Source: Cyclobacteriaceae bacterium (lineage in GTDB: Bacteria > Bacteroidota > Bacteroidia > Cytophagales > Cyclobacteriaceae). Taken from it: a DNA stretch of 64,000 nucleotides. This document shows, piece by piece, positions 52,225 through 61,410 of the stretch. Each line of letters starts with the position of its first letter. Position 1 is the stretch's first letter. The position numbers were made by a program, and so were the translations under genes. Location: assembly GCA_016787565.1 (NCBI GenBank), contig JAEUUG010000009.1:310001-374000 (forward strand). Direction: 5' to 3'. The notes under the pieces are model-generated. The model did not search any database and had not been told where the DNA came from. It was given only the letters and a program-made list of their open reading frames with translations.

Positions 52225-53520
52225 CTACAAGCCTGCAATCTCGGCAACCACAAAGGTGCTGCCGCCAATAAAAATAAAATCATTTTTTGATGTGCTGTTT
52301 TTTGCTGTGTGAATAGCCTCATTTACATTTTTAATGACCATGCCCTTCAGACCAATTGCCTTCGCTTTATCGGATAAAATTTCAGCCGGTAGTGCCCGTG
52401 GAATGGAGGCTTCACAAAAATAGTAGGTTGCATCTTTTGGTAAAAGTGATAAAACATCTGCGATGTCCTTATCCTTAACCATCCCGATTACAATGTGTAA
52501 CTGTTGGTATTGGAATAGGGCAATTTGGTTCATCACTTCACGAATGCCATCCACATTGTGTCCGGTATCGCAATAGATGAAGGGGCTCTCCCCCAACTTT
52601 TGCCAGCGACCTTTAAGTCCGGTTTGTATGGTTGTCAGCTCCAATCCCGCTATCACAGCAGGTTGAGAAATTGAAAAGCCCATGGTGCGCAACAATTCTA
52701 CGGCATTCATTACACCGGGAAGATTTAACCGCTGGTATAAGCCCTGAAGCGGGAGTTTTAATTGTTCAATACTGACTTCATCGTGTTGTATTATCTGAAA
52801 AGCAGTCGCTCCACTGTCAAACTGTAGCTTCACCACAATTGAATCATCTGCAAATGAGATTGACGATCCTAAAGCGTTTGCCCGGTTCAGAAATACTTCA
52901 TCAATTCCTGCTTGCCGGTGGCTGATGATTACCGGAACACCGGGTTTCATGATCCCTGCCTTTTCAGTTGCAATTTTTTCTAACGTATCGCCCAGCAAAT
53001 CTTTGTGATCCCATCCAATGTTGGTAATGAGGGAAAGAATAGGTGTAATCACATTGGTTGAATCTAATCTTCCGCCAAGACCTACTTCAATAACAGCAAC
53101 ATCAACCTTTTGCTGTGCAAAATAGTCGAAAGCCATGGCAACGGTTATCTCAAAGAAGGATGGCTTCAATTCATGAATGAGCGGATTAATCCGGTTCACG
53201 AAATCAACCACAAAATCTTTAGAAACTTCCTGGCCATTAACGCGAATCCGCTCGGTGAATTCCTTCAGGTGGGGCGAGGTATAGAGTCCTGTGCGGTAGC
53301 CGGCAGACTGTAATACCGATGCCAGCATATGTGATGTGCTTCCTTTGCCATTGGTTCCGGCAATGTGTATACTTCTAAACTTGCGATGAGGATTGCCCAA
53401 TGCCTCACACAAGTGAATGGTGTTGGAAAGATCAGGTCGATACGCCACCGCACCAACACGTTGAAACATGGGAAGATTTGCGTACAGAAATTGAATGGCC
53501 TCGGTGTAACTGGAAATCAT
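52225..53520 (-). CDS. folC: Bifunctional folylpolyglutamate synthase / dihydrofolate synthase
   Basis: The 431-residue protein is FolC, a Mur-ligase-like enzyme that adds Glu to dihydropteroate and folates. The P-loop is HIAGTNGKGSTSHML (about residues 53-67). VDVAVIEVGLGGRLDSTNVI, NIGWDHKDLLGDTLEKIATEKAGIM and the C-terminal YCDTGHNVDGIREVM are family blocks. Length is typical. It is upstream of trmB and 66 bases from the tonB-like gene, all on the same strand. Confidence 0.95.
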   Translation of the reverse strand: MISSYTEAIQFLYANLPMFQRVGAVAYRPDLSNTIHLCEALGNPHRKFRSIHIAGTNGKGSTSHMLASVLQSAGYRTGLYTSPHLKEFTERIRVNGQEVSKDFVVDFVNRINPLIHELKPSFFEITVAMAFDYFAQQKVDVAVIEVGLGGRLDSTNVITPILSLITNIGWDHKDLLGDTLEKIATEKAGIMKPGVPVIISHRQAGIDEVFLNRANALGSSISFADDSIVVKLQFDSGATAFQIIQHDEVSIEQLKLPLQGLYQRLNLPGVMNAVELLRTMGFSISQPAVIAGLELTTIQTGLKGRWQKLGESPFIYCDTGHNVDGIREVMNQIALFQYQQLHIVIGMVKDKDIADVLSLLPKDATYYFCEASIPRALPAEILSDKAKAIGLKGMVIKNVNEAIHTAKNSTSKNDFIFIGGSTFVVAEIAGL

Positions 53521-53585
53521 AGTGATTGAAGGCTCTGCAAGATACAGGCTGAGAGCACGAACAGAATCAGGAATGGCTTAAAAAG

Positions 53586-54479
53586 TTATTTTGCGCGAAT
53601 GACAAACGTAATTTTTCCCTTCGAAACCGGGGGTACTTTAGCGCCATCTTTCTTGGTGAAGGTCAATTTCTCAATGGCCGCAATGCAGGCGCGTTCCGCA
53701 GCAGCACTAACTGAACCGGATTCTTTCCGGTATTTAATCAGGTCACCATTTTCATCTACTTCGATTTCAAAAACGATGCGTCCTGTTTCGTTATCGGGTA
53801 CGTTGGGCTTGGGGATAAAATCCCAATTCCAGCCATTCAGATCTAGTCCTGTACCACCATCACCACCACCTTGCTTTCCGGTGTAGGCACCCTGAGGGTC
53901 ACCTTTCGGGTCGCCCTTATCGCCCGTCTTATCTTTATCATCGCCTTCACTTCCCGGTTTACCTTCTTTTGCTCCGGCTGTTTTTGTGTCAGTTGTTTTA
54001 CTTGCATTGGGGTTATAGACAGCCTGAGGATCTTCCTTCTTGGGCTCTTCCTTCGGTTTGGATTCGACTGGTTTTTCAGCGGGCTTCTCCTTTTTTTCCA
54101 CAGGCTTTGTTTCCTCCTTTTTCACTTCTTTCACAGAAACGGGACTTTCCACTGTAGAGGTAACTTGCTGCTCTGCTGGTTTGGATTCAGCCGGGTTAGA
54201 CGTAACTACTTCCTTAGTCTCAGTAGGAACAGATTCCTGCGGATTGCTTTGTGAAGCGGATTCTTGCGGTGTCTCCGTACCAACAGGTGTTTCCGGTTGA
54301 ACATCGCCACTGCCCTGTGTATCAGAACCAAAATTTAAAACAATACCATATTCCGGAAGTGGTGGATTGGGAGCACGCCACGCCACGATGAAAAGCAACA
54401 GCAAAAAGATGGCCGCGTGAACTCCGATGGAGATCACAAAGGCTGTACGCTGATTTTTCTTTTCCTGTTGATTGGTCAT
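53586..54479 (-). CDS. TonB/TolA-like energy transducer
   Basis: From ATG 54479, which lies one base after the ExbD stop codon, the product is 297 residues. The upstream ATG (54503) would overlap exbD. A cytoplasmic tail of about 12 residues and one TM helix (AFVISIGVHAAIFLLLLFIVAW) are followed by a long Pro/Glu/Lys-rich periplasmic spacer (about residues 60-210). A C-terminal domain of TonB type ends it (GRIVFEIEVDENGDLIKY ... AACIAAIEKLTFTKKDG). It passes proton-motive force from ExbBD to outer-membrane receptors, or acts as TolA with a Tol-like complex. Confidence 0.88.
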   Translation of the reverse strand: MTNQQEKKNQRTAFVISIGVHAAIFLLLLFIVAWRAPNPPLPEYGIVLNFGSDTQGSGDVQPETPVGTETPQESASQSNPQESVPTETKEVVTSNPAESKPAEQQVTSTVESPVSVKEVKKEETKPVEKKEKPAEKPVESKPKEEPKKEDPQAVYNPNASKTTDTKTAGAKEGKPGSEGDDKDKTGDKGDPKGDPQGAYTGKQGGGDGGTGLDLNGWNWDFIPKPNVPDNETGRIVFEIEVDENGDLIKYRKESGSVSAAAERACIAAIEKLTFTKKDGAKVPPVSKGKITFVIRAK

Positions 54480-54480
54480 T

Positions 54481-54870
54481 TTACTTCGGCTTGGTAGCCG
54501 CAATAACTTTAGCTTCCAGTGATGTTGCTATACCCGTTACATACATGGCTTCACCCCATGGCACATCCGTATCGATGTGCAAAACTACTGATCCCCCGGG
54601 ACCGCCTAATCTGCTTTTAAGTTCGCCTTCCAGCATGGCTTTTGAAACTTTTTTTTCATTTACGTAGTACTGAAGACTTTTCGTTACGGTAACCGATACT
54701 TTCTGCACTTCAATGGTACTGGCTTTCGTAGTAGGTAAATTAACCGGAACACCCGATGGTGTTACAAAGGATGACGTAAGCATGAAAAATACCAACAACA
54801 GAAAAATAAGATCTGTCATGGAAGCCATGCTAAACCCTGCCTCAATTTTATTTTTCGAACTGACGTTCAT
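54481..54870 (-). CDS. ExbD/TolR family biopolymer transporter
   Basis: This 129-residue protein is the small partner of the proton-channel complex. It has a short cytoplasmic N-terminus, one TM helix with the essential Asp (MASMTDLIFLLLVFFMLTSSF, Asp about residue 20) and a periplasmic alpha/beta domain (VNLPTTKASTIE ... VVLHIDTDVPWGEAMYVTGIA). It lies 8 bases after the exbB-like gene and directly before the tonB-like gene. Confidence 0.94.
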   Translation of the reverse strand: MNVSSKNKIEAGFSMASMTDLIFLLLVFFMLTSSFVTPSGVPVNLPTTKASTIEVQKVSVTVTKSLQYYVNEKKVSKAMLEGELKSRLGGPGGSVVLHIDTDVPWGEAMYVTGIATSLEAKVIAATKPK

Positions 54871-54878
54871 GGATTACT

Positions 54879-55556
54879 CTATCGTGGTTCCTGTAACAAA
54901 TCAATAAAATCAATGGAGGTGTACTCCATCTTGTGAATAACTTTCTGTACACGTGTTACCAGAAAGTTGTATGCCAGATAAGCGATGATACCCACAATTA
55001 ACCCTGCTACGGTAGTGATCATGGCCACATAAATACCAGAAGAAAGCAACTTCGGACTTACCGATCCCTCCTGCTGAGCGATGCCGATGAATGCCTTCAC
55101 CATTCCAATAACTGTTCCCAGGAAGCCCATCATAGGAGCTGTTCCGGAAATAGTAGCAATGGCCGACAAGTTTTTCTCCAGCTTGAACACTTCAATCTTT
55201 CCTACATTTTCAATGGAGGCTTCAATGTTTTTCAACGGACTACCAATTCTGGATATGCCTTTCTCAATCATCCTGGAGATGGGCGTGTCGTTTTGAGAGC
55301 ACAGCATTTTTGCTCCGCTGATATCTCCTTTCAAAACCAATCCTTTCACTTTCGTCATGAAAGCATCCGGATCCTGATTGGCTTTGTTGATAACCAGAAG
55401 TCGCTCAACAAATAAGTAGATGGCAACAACTGAAAGCAAGGCAATCGGGATCATCATCGGTCCCCCGGCAATGGCCAGGTCAATCACGGAAAGCGATTGA
55501 TCTGCGACTGGATTTGTATCTGTTACAGCATCCGTTATTATCTGTGCTAAAATCAT
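54879..55556 (-). CDS. MotA/TolQ/ExbB proton channel family protein
   Basis: The 225-residue inner-membrane protein has three TM helices. The first is IAGGPMMIPIALLSVVAIYLFVERLLVI; the others are in SAIATISGTAPMMGFLGTVIGMVKAF and YVAMITTVAGLIVGIIAYLAYNFLV, which hold the Pro/Gly/Thr residues of the ExbB channel. A cytoplasmic loop (about 60-125) lies between them. It is the first of a tight exbB-exbD-tonB trio. Confidence 0.94.
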   Translation of the reverse strand: MILAQIITDAVTDTNPVADQSLSVIDLAIAGGPMMIPIALLSVVAIYLFVERLLVINKANQDPDAFMTKVKGLVLKGDISGAKMLCSQNDTPISRMIEKGISRIGSPLKNIEASIENVGKIEVFKLEKNLSAIATISGTAPMMGFLGTVIGMVKAFIGIAQQEGSVSPKLLSSGIYVAMITTVAGLIVGIIAYLAYNFLVTRVQKVIHKMEYTSIDFIDLLQEPR

Positions 55557-55604
55557 TGCGTTTAAAAAATATGGTCGTTCAAAAAATCTGCAAAAAAATC
55601 TTCA

Positions 55605-56384
55605 CTAGTATTTGATCACCCAAAGTGCATCACCATACTCCCCGCCTTTCAATCCATCGGCAGTGGCCTGAGCATCACTGTACGTATCACCTTCTGCAAC
55701 AGAAATTCTGTAGAACTTATGTTTACCGAAAGGTGGTATTATTTTAGAAGATACACCTTTGCCTTTCAGCTTTTCGGCATAATCCATAATCAAATCATCG
55801 TCAACCGCACTGGCCACTACCACGTAGTAACGACCTGTTCGCTCACTTAGTACTTCAATAGCGCCAACTTTTAGCTGAGCATTTGCCAGCGAGTCGGCTC
55901 TTCTTCTTTCATCTGCCTCACGCTGAAGCTGAGCTTGCTTTTCCAACTCTAATTTTCTTGCTTCTTCCGATTTTGCCAATTGCTCAAGTCTTGCTTTTTC
56001 AGCAGCTTCTTTTTGCTGAGGCTGATAGTATATAAAATACCATGCTGCTGCACCGGCCAATAACAACACACCAATGACGGCAGCCACTTTAGGCCATATA
56101 GAAGACTCCTCTTCTCTTTCCCGTGCAAAAGGTGAGGTGTATTCCTCTTCTCTGTACGATTCCTCCTCAGCAACTGGTTGTTCTGCCTCCTCGGCAGTAA
56201 CAGTTTCCGCTTCCGTAAAAGACGGCTCCGCAGGTTGGGGTGATTCCATTTCGGGCTGTTGCTCTTCCCGCTTTAATGGCTCATATTCTATTTCCGGAAG
56301 GCCAAAGGTATCATCGGAAGATTCGTGTATATTATCAGTAGTGTCCTGTGGCTGGTCTTCGTTTTGCTTTTTGCGTCTGGCCAT
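55605..56384 (-). CDS. SPOR-domain membrane protein
   Basis: From ATG 56384 (MARRKKQNED) the product is 259 residues; an upstream ATG at 56444 adds a hydrophobic stretch without the look of a signal. An acidic cytoplasmic region (about 1-95, many Glu/Pro) is followed by a TM helix (VAAVIGVLLLAGAAAWYFIYY, about 98-118). A Lys/Glu/Ala-rich coiled coil (about 120-170) and a C-terminal SPOR domain (GRYYVVVASAVDDDLIMDYAEKL ... FYRISVAEGDTYSDAQATADGL) complete it. SPOR domains bind denuded peptidoglycan at division sites. It is 48 bases before exbB on the same strand. Confidence 0.9.
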   Translation of the reverse strand: MARRKKQNEDQPQDTTDNIHESSDDTFGLPEIEYEPLKREEQQPEMESPQPAEPSFTEAETVTAEEAEQPVAEEESYREEEYTSPFAREREEESSIWPKVAAVIGVLLLAGAAAWYFIYYQPQQKEAAEKARLEQLAKSEEARKLELEKQAQLQREADERRRADSLANAQLKVGAIEVLSERTGRYYVVVASAVDDDLIMDYAEKLKGKGVSSKIIPPFGKHKFYRISVAEGDTYSDAQATADGLKGGEYGDALWVIKY

Positions 56385-56456
56385 GTGAGTAGGTTTAAAA
56401 CATTGGTTAACATACAAAATTAAGCGAAAATTCGAGGCATACAAACATAAGCACCA

Positions 56457-58154
56457 TCAGAAGCTCCAGGTTATTCCGCCTAAAACCTGGAACCCGCGCA
56501 CAGGATAATTCAAAAATACAGGGTACTTATTTGAGGTGATGTTATTAAACTTAACAAAGAAAGAGAAGCTGTCAGAAAACAAGTATTCGACTCCGGCATT
56601 CAAGTCAAAGGCAGCATCCAGTTTAGTAGTGATAAGCGTTACCGGTTCACGGGCCTTCATCCCTCCTTGTGTAATAAGATTAGCTGTCAACAGTATCTTA
56701 TCGTAAACATTGTACGATGCATCCAGTGTCAACTTGTAGGTTGGTCGATGCCAGGCCTCTTCTACCTTATCGGTTGTATAGGCAAAGTAGTCACCACGCA
56801 GTAAAAATTTGGCCCTATTGGCCTCTGTAAACCCCAGCGAAGCGTAAAGGTTAGATCGCTTCGTCAAGCCCTTATCATAAATGGTATTAAACTTCGCCTG
56901 ATCTTCATTGGTGTTGGTGAAGAAATACCAGTTTCGTAAACTCGCCATCGATAGTCCCGCATCAACCGACACTTTGTTGCCAACTTTAGCCTGCATACCA
57001 AAGGCCAGATCGAAAACTTTATTGGTATGAAAAATCCCTGCATTCGGTGCCAGCCAAAGGTTTTCATTGCTAAGTGATTGTAAGGAAACTTTCTCCATTC
57101 CTCCGGTCAACGATCCGATTATATTCACAGAGGGGCTTATCGGATAGGTTGCCCTGAAATCCGGATAGAGGTGAAGATTCTTGCTGTCGATCGTATCATT
57201 TTCAAATGCTCCAACAAGGCCCACAGTAAGCTTAAGATTCTCGATTGGAGAAAATACATAGGCCGGATTGACACTGAAAAGATGGCGTGGTTTAGCCTCG
57301 ATCAACACATCCTTTCGAGTAATGATATTGTACGTTGCGTCAATTTTAATGCGCTTGTCATCATCAATTTTATACCCTGATTGGAAATCAAAATCAACTT
57401 CGGTTTCACGGGCATCAAACTTATCCGCCAGGTAGCTGAATCCGCCACCCAGTTTGAAAGCAAAATCTGAATTACGCGCATTGGCCACTTCGGCTCCAAG
57501 CTTAAAGAGATCGAAAGTCTGCTTGATATCAGCTGCTTCAACAGTGCTGCCCGGCACATACCCGTAGAAGTGCGTTGACCGTCTTTCAAATCCTGCATTG
57601 CCAGAAACAGAGAAGGATTCACTGAATGAACTTCCATAAACCGAGATGCCGGCTAAACCTCCACCTGAATTTTTTCCATCAACCGGGCCTTTATCCGAAC
57701 TGTTCAGGTAAGCATGCGCACCCACCAGTTTATTCTTATCCTTTCGGGAATTGATGAATGCTTCCAGGTATGGTGATACATAATTTCCATAGCCGACACT
57801 CACATAACTTCCATAAACTTTGGAAGGATCTTCCGTTTTCAGTTTGAGTGGACGAAGTTGCGGATTAATCTGCGGTGTTTGAAAAGTGAACGCCCGAAAA
57901 TCGTACGTAATCGGAGGCTTAATTGGTTCAGAAGCACGAGGTGGTATCTTTTCAAAATTCCGACTGGCCTTGGGTAACGTGATCTGGCGTTCTTTTACAA
58001 TTTCAATTTCTACAGCATCAAGTGCTCCCTCCCAATCCTTTGTCTTGTCTTGAGCCGCTAGCATGAGCGGTGAAATGAAAAAGAGTAAGGCACCTGAAAT
58101 CCTCCATCTCCAGGGAGCGCGAACAATTACATCTATTGTATCTATTACTTTCAT
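56457..58154 (-). CDS. Outer-membrane beta-barrel protein, TonB-receptor-like without plug
   Basis: From ATG 58154 the product is 565 residues; ATGs at 58163 and 58193 are also in frame, the latter overlapping the TPR stop. The N-terminus has a hydrophobic signal (GALLFFISPLMLAAQ). A Pro/Lys-rich stretch follows, then about 450 residues of alternating barrel strands (YVSVGYGNYVSPYLEAFINSR, GVEYLFSDSFSFFVKFNNIT) ending GGITWSF. This resembles the barrel of TonB-dependent receptors, but I see no plug or TonB box. It follows the TPR gene closely and is the partner most likely to interact with it. Confidence 0.78.
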   Translation of the reverse strand: MKVIDTIDVIVRAPWRWRISGALLFFISPLMLAAQDKTKDWEGALDAVEIEIVKERQITLPKASRNFEKIPPRASEPIKPPITYDFRAFTFQTPQINPQLRPLKLKTEDPSKVYGSYVSVGYGNYVSPYLEAFINSRKDKNKLVGAHAYLNSSDKGPVDGKNSGGGLAGISVYGSSFSESFSVSGNAGFERRSTHFYGYVPGSTVEAADIKQTFDLFKLGAEVANARNSDFAFKLGGGFSYLADKFDARETEVDFDFQSGYKIDDDKRIKIDATYNIITRKDVLIEAKPRHLFSVNPAYVFSPIENLKLTVGLVGAFENDTIDSKNLHLYPDFRATYPISPSVNIIGSLTGGMEKVSLQSLSNENLWLAPNAGIFHTNKVFDLAFGMQAKVGNKVSVDAGLSMASLRNWYFFTNTNEDQAKFNTIYDKGLTKRSNLYASLGFTEANRAKFLLRGDYFAYTTDKVEEAWHRPTYKLTLDASYNVYDKILLTANLITQGGMKAREPVTLITTKLDAAFDLNAGVEYLFSDSFSFFVKFNNITSNKYPVFLNYPVRGFQVLGGITWSF

Positions 58155-58176
58155 GTTGTCCATCGCAAAAAATTGA

Positions 58177-61100
58177 TCAACGATTATTTTCAACTGTATC
58201 CGATTCGATTTTCTGTAGCTTTTCTACCTCTCCCGATTCAATCACATTAAGTTTTCTTCTCGCCTCATCTTTTATATGCTGTAAGGGAAACTTATCGATT
58301 AGGGATTGAAGCGTAACCTTTGCATTAAAATTATCCTTCATGCCCATGTAGTTATCCGCCAGAAGTAAAAATGATTTGCCCACCCATTCCTCATAGGAAG
58401 CGAAATCATTATTCAGGCTAATCAGCGTTTCATAACACTGCTTGTATTCTTTTTTCAGGTAAAAAATTTCACCCATCAGATATTTAGCTTCGGCTCCGTA
58501 TTCGTCTTGTGCCGTATTCAACGTATTCAGAAATTCATCCTTAGCTGTTTCATAGTCACCCCGCGCAAGTGCCGATTTACCCAGAAACAACGAGGCTTTA
58601 TTTTGAGCGCCTGCATTTACATTTCCTTTCTCCAGGATTACCCTTGCATACACATCAGCTGAATCATACTGTGTTAAAAAGTAAAATGATTCCATTAAGC
58701 CCGACCATGCATTGAACTGTTCTTTTTTGTTAGAAGCAAGTTTCTCTAAACGGTGGAAACTGGCAACAGCGCGCTGAAACTTTCCTTGTTTAAATTCGAT
58801 TTCAGCAACCCTTGCCACGACCCTGCTGCCCATGCTGAATGACATGTCGTTGCTAAGGTTAACATAAATGGGTAGTGCTTTATCGTAGTCACGTAAACGA
58901 TAATACGATTCGGCCATGTAATAATTAGCCTCCTGCGCTTTTGCACTTTGCGGATAGGATGCGATAAAGTTCTTCAGACTAACAATGGCTTTCTGGTATT
59001 GCTGATCAAAATACAAGTTCTTGGCTGTTTCAAATTCAAGCGGCTCCAATCCCTTCGTCTCTGGATTGGCAGTTTTAAACTTCGCGAGATAAACTTCGAA
59101 TTCCCCAGAGCGGCCCGCAATGTTGAGCGCCTCCTGAAGTGGCAGCAAAGCCTCCTGAGCTACAGGATGGGTCTGGAATTGTTCAACAACAGTGCCATAA
59201 TCTTTAATCGTTTGGTCATACCGCTTTAGGTTGAAGTATGAAACTGCCCTGCGCATGAAAGCGTACGGCAAAAACCTGGAGTTTGAGCCTTCCTGAATTA
59301 ACTGCGTTAATCCATCTACAGCGGCCTGGTAGTTACCTTGCTCAATTTCAAACTGCGCGCGTTGGTACAAGGCTTCATCGCGGTACTGTGATTTTTTGTA
59401 GTTCTGAATAAGGGAAGTGAAGTTCGATCGCGCATCAGCGTACTTGCCCTGAATACCACTGATCATTGCTTTTTGCAAAAGCACATAGTCATTATCGGGT
59501 GAGCCGATTGTGAGAGCACGGTCGTAGTACAGTAATGCATCACTATATTGTTTCGAAACATAATAGCAATCCGCCAGGCGGATTAGACCATCAGCATAGT
59601 TGGTTGTTCCCTTGTTTCCCCTATTCGCAAAATCTTTAAAATTGAATAACGCCTTATCATATGCTTGTACGTTGAAATGTGCGTAACCCAACCCATAGCG
59701 GGTTTTCACCAGGATTTCAGGATCAACTGCTGGCAACAAGCTCACCACAACCTGATAATGCTTCACTGCTTCCTCAAACTTACGTCCGATAGAGTATGCT
59801 TCTCCAGCCCAGAAACTCGCTAAGGCTACAAAGCCTGGGTCTTTCTTAAACTGCAACGATTTCTCAAAGTACTGAACAGCTTCGGGATAATCTTCTTTGT
59901 TGAAAAGCTCTGTCCCTTTCAGGTAGGTTGCCTTCTGGTAGGCCTGATCGATAAACGTACTCCGTTGTGGTAGTGCTTCGATGTATTCGATTGCTTTGTT
60001 ATAGTTGTTACCATTCACATAGGCCTGCGCCAGTAATTCTTTTACTTCATTGGCGTGACTGCTGCCTGGAAAGGCTAGTAAAAACTTTTCGAATTCTGAT
60101 ATCGCCTGATCCGGTTTACCGGCATCGTACGAAACCTTTGCGAACTGAAATGTGCTCTCCTCTGTCAATCGTTTATCCTTGGGATACTTTCTGGCAAAAT
60201 CAAAAGCATTTAGCGCGAGTGGCTTTTCACCCTGTTTGAGGTATAAAATCCCCAGGTAGTAAGAAGCGTAATAGCTGGAAGAATCTTTACTGGATGCAGA
60301 CTTACTCAGGTAACTGATTGCCCTTGCATCCTGCTTCAGCATATAATTGGCATAGCCTGCACGAAACAGCAGCGCACTACCTCCTTTGTCAGGATTATCG
60401 GCCAGAAATTTTTCATACGCATCAACCGCACGCTGATAGTCACCTTTAAAATAATAAGCCTCTGCTACGAGCATGGAAATCTCCGGTGCATTGGCAATGC
60501 CTGTACGGTCTTTGATGGAAGTACCGTATTGAATTAAATCATCGTATTTGCCCTGCTTATAATAGACATTAGCGAGCAAATAGGGAACTACAGCGGCATA
60601 TGACGAATTTCCTTCCGCCTTCTTCAGGTCAAGTGTAGCTTCTTCATACTGACCTTTTGAATACTCAATAAAACCAGCATAATAGTTTGCAGCTGGTGAA
60701 TACGCATTGCTCTGCTTCTTCACAAAGTTGAATTGCTCTAATGCCTCGTCTAGCTTCTTTAGGTTAAAGTAACTGTAGCCCCACTGAAAATGTCCTTCAC
60801 TCTGCTGCGCAGTGGATAAGGAAGGGAAATTCACTTTTTTGAAATAAGAAACAGCTTTGGAATAATTCTTCTCCTGGTAAAAGAAACTGGCCAGATCAAA
60901 GTAAGCAGTAGTCGCCCGTGGATTGGATGGATAGGTTGTGATAAAATGATCGATCAGCTTTTCGCCATCGGAATGGCCCAGGTTTAAAGCACTGAAGGCC
61001 ACATAGTATTCAGCTTCGCCCCTGCGCGAATCGTAGACCGATGCCTCTTTTAAAAATTCGGTAAACACTTGCCGGGCAGCACCATAATTGGTGTGTGCTA

Positions 61101-61227
61101 TCAGTTCCGCTCCTTTGGAAAACAACCGATCAATCTTTCCCTGCGATAATGGATGCTGGGCGAATGTGACCGTTGAAGTGCAAACTGAAAGAATTAGAAA
61201 AAAAATAATTGGAAGATTAGTCCTCAC
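58177..61227 (-). CDS. Large periplasmic tetratricopeptide repeat protein
   Basis: The start GTG 61227 gives a signal peptide (RTNLPIIFFLILSVCTSTVTFAQ); the longer ATG form (61329) has about 34 extra residues before it. The mature protein of about 990 residues is almost wholly TPR-like repeats (more than 20, e.g. SRRGEAEYYVAFSALNLGHSDGEKL, NPRATTAYFDLASFFYQEKNYSKAVSYF, KAQEANYYMAESYYRLRDYDKALPIY). It resembles the YbgF/CpoB-like or BamD-like scaffold class in layout, but is far longer. It probably lines the periplasm next to the neighbouring barrel and exbBD-tonB genes. Confidence 0.88.
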   Translation of the reverse strand: MRTNLPIIFFLILSVCTSTVTFAQHPLSQGKIDRLFSKGAELIAHTNYGAARQVFTEFLKEASVYDSRRGEAEYYVAFSALNLGHSDGEKLIDHFITTYPSNPRATTAYFDLASFFYQEKNYSKAVSYFKKVNFPSLSTAQQSEGHFQWGYSYFNLKKLDEALEQFNFVKKQSNAYSPAANYYAGFIEYSKGQYEEATLDLKKAEGNSSYAAVVPYLLANVYYKQGKYDDLIQYGTSIKDRTGIANAPEISMLVAEAYYFKGDYQRAVDAYEKFLADNPDKGGSALLFRAGYANYMLKQDARAISYLSKSASSKDSSSYYASYYLGILYLKQGEKPLALNAFDFARKYPKDKRLTEESTFQFAKVSYDAGKPDQAISEFEKFLLAFPGSSHANEVKELLAQAYVNGNNYNKAIEYIEALPQRSTFIDQAYQKATYLKGTELFNKEDYPEAVQYFEKSLQFKKDPGFVALASFWAGEAYSIGRKFEEAVKHYQVVVSLLPAVDPEILVKTRYGLGYAHFNVQAYDKALFNFKDFANRGNKGTTNYADGLIRLADCYYVSKQYSDALLYYDRALTIGSPDNDYVLLQKAMISGIQGKYADARSNFTSLIQNYKKSQYRDEALYQRAQFEIEQGNYQAAVDGLTQLIQEGSNSRFLPYAFMRRAVSYFNLKRYDQTIKDYGTVVEQFQTHPVAQEALLPLQEALNIAGRSGEFEVYLAKFKTANPETKGLEPLEFETAKNLYFDQQYQKAIVSLKNFIASYPQSAKAQEANYYMAESYYRLRDYDKALPIYVNLSNDMSFSMGSRVVARVAEIEFKQGKFQRAVASFHRLEKLASNKKEQFNAWSGLMESFYFLTQYDSADVYARVILEKGNVNAGAQNKASLFLGKSALARGDYETAKDEFLNTLNTAQDEYGAEAKYLMGEIFYLKKEYKQCYETLISLNNDFASYEEWVGKSFLLLADNYMGMKDNFNAKVTLQSLIDKFPLQHIKDEARRKLNVIESGEVEKLQKIESDTVENNR

Positions 61228-61410
61228 GAATGCTGATTGTTTTTGATGTAAACTGTGCCACAAAAAATTTATTGCAAATGGCAGACCAAAAAAATAAGGT
61301 AAAAAAATTTCCCGATGCTTTATTTGCATGGACTCAAAGCTATAAAATTATCATGAATAATCGTGAATAACCTCTTTCTGCACGGCCAACTCACCTGCAT
61401 CACCTGCAGA

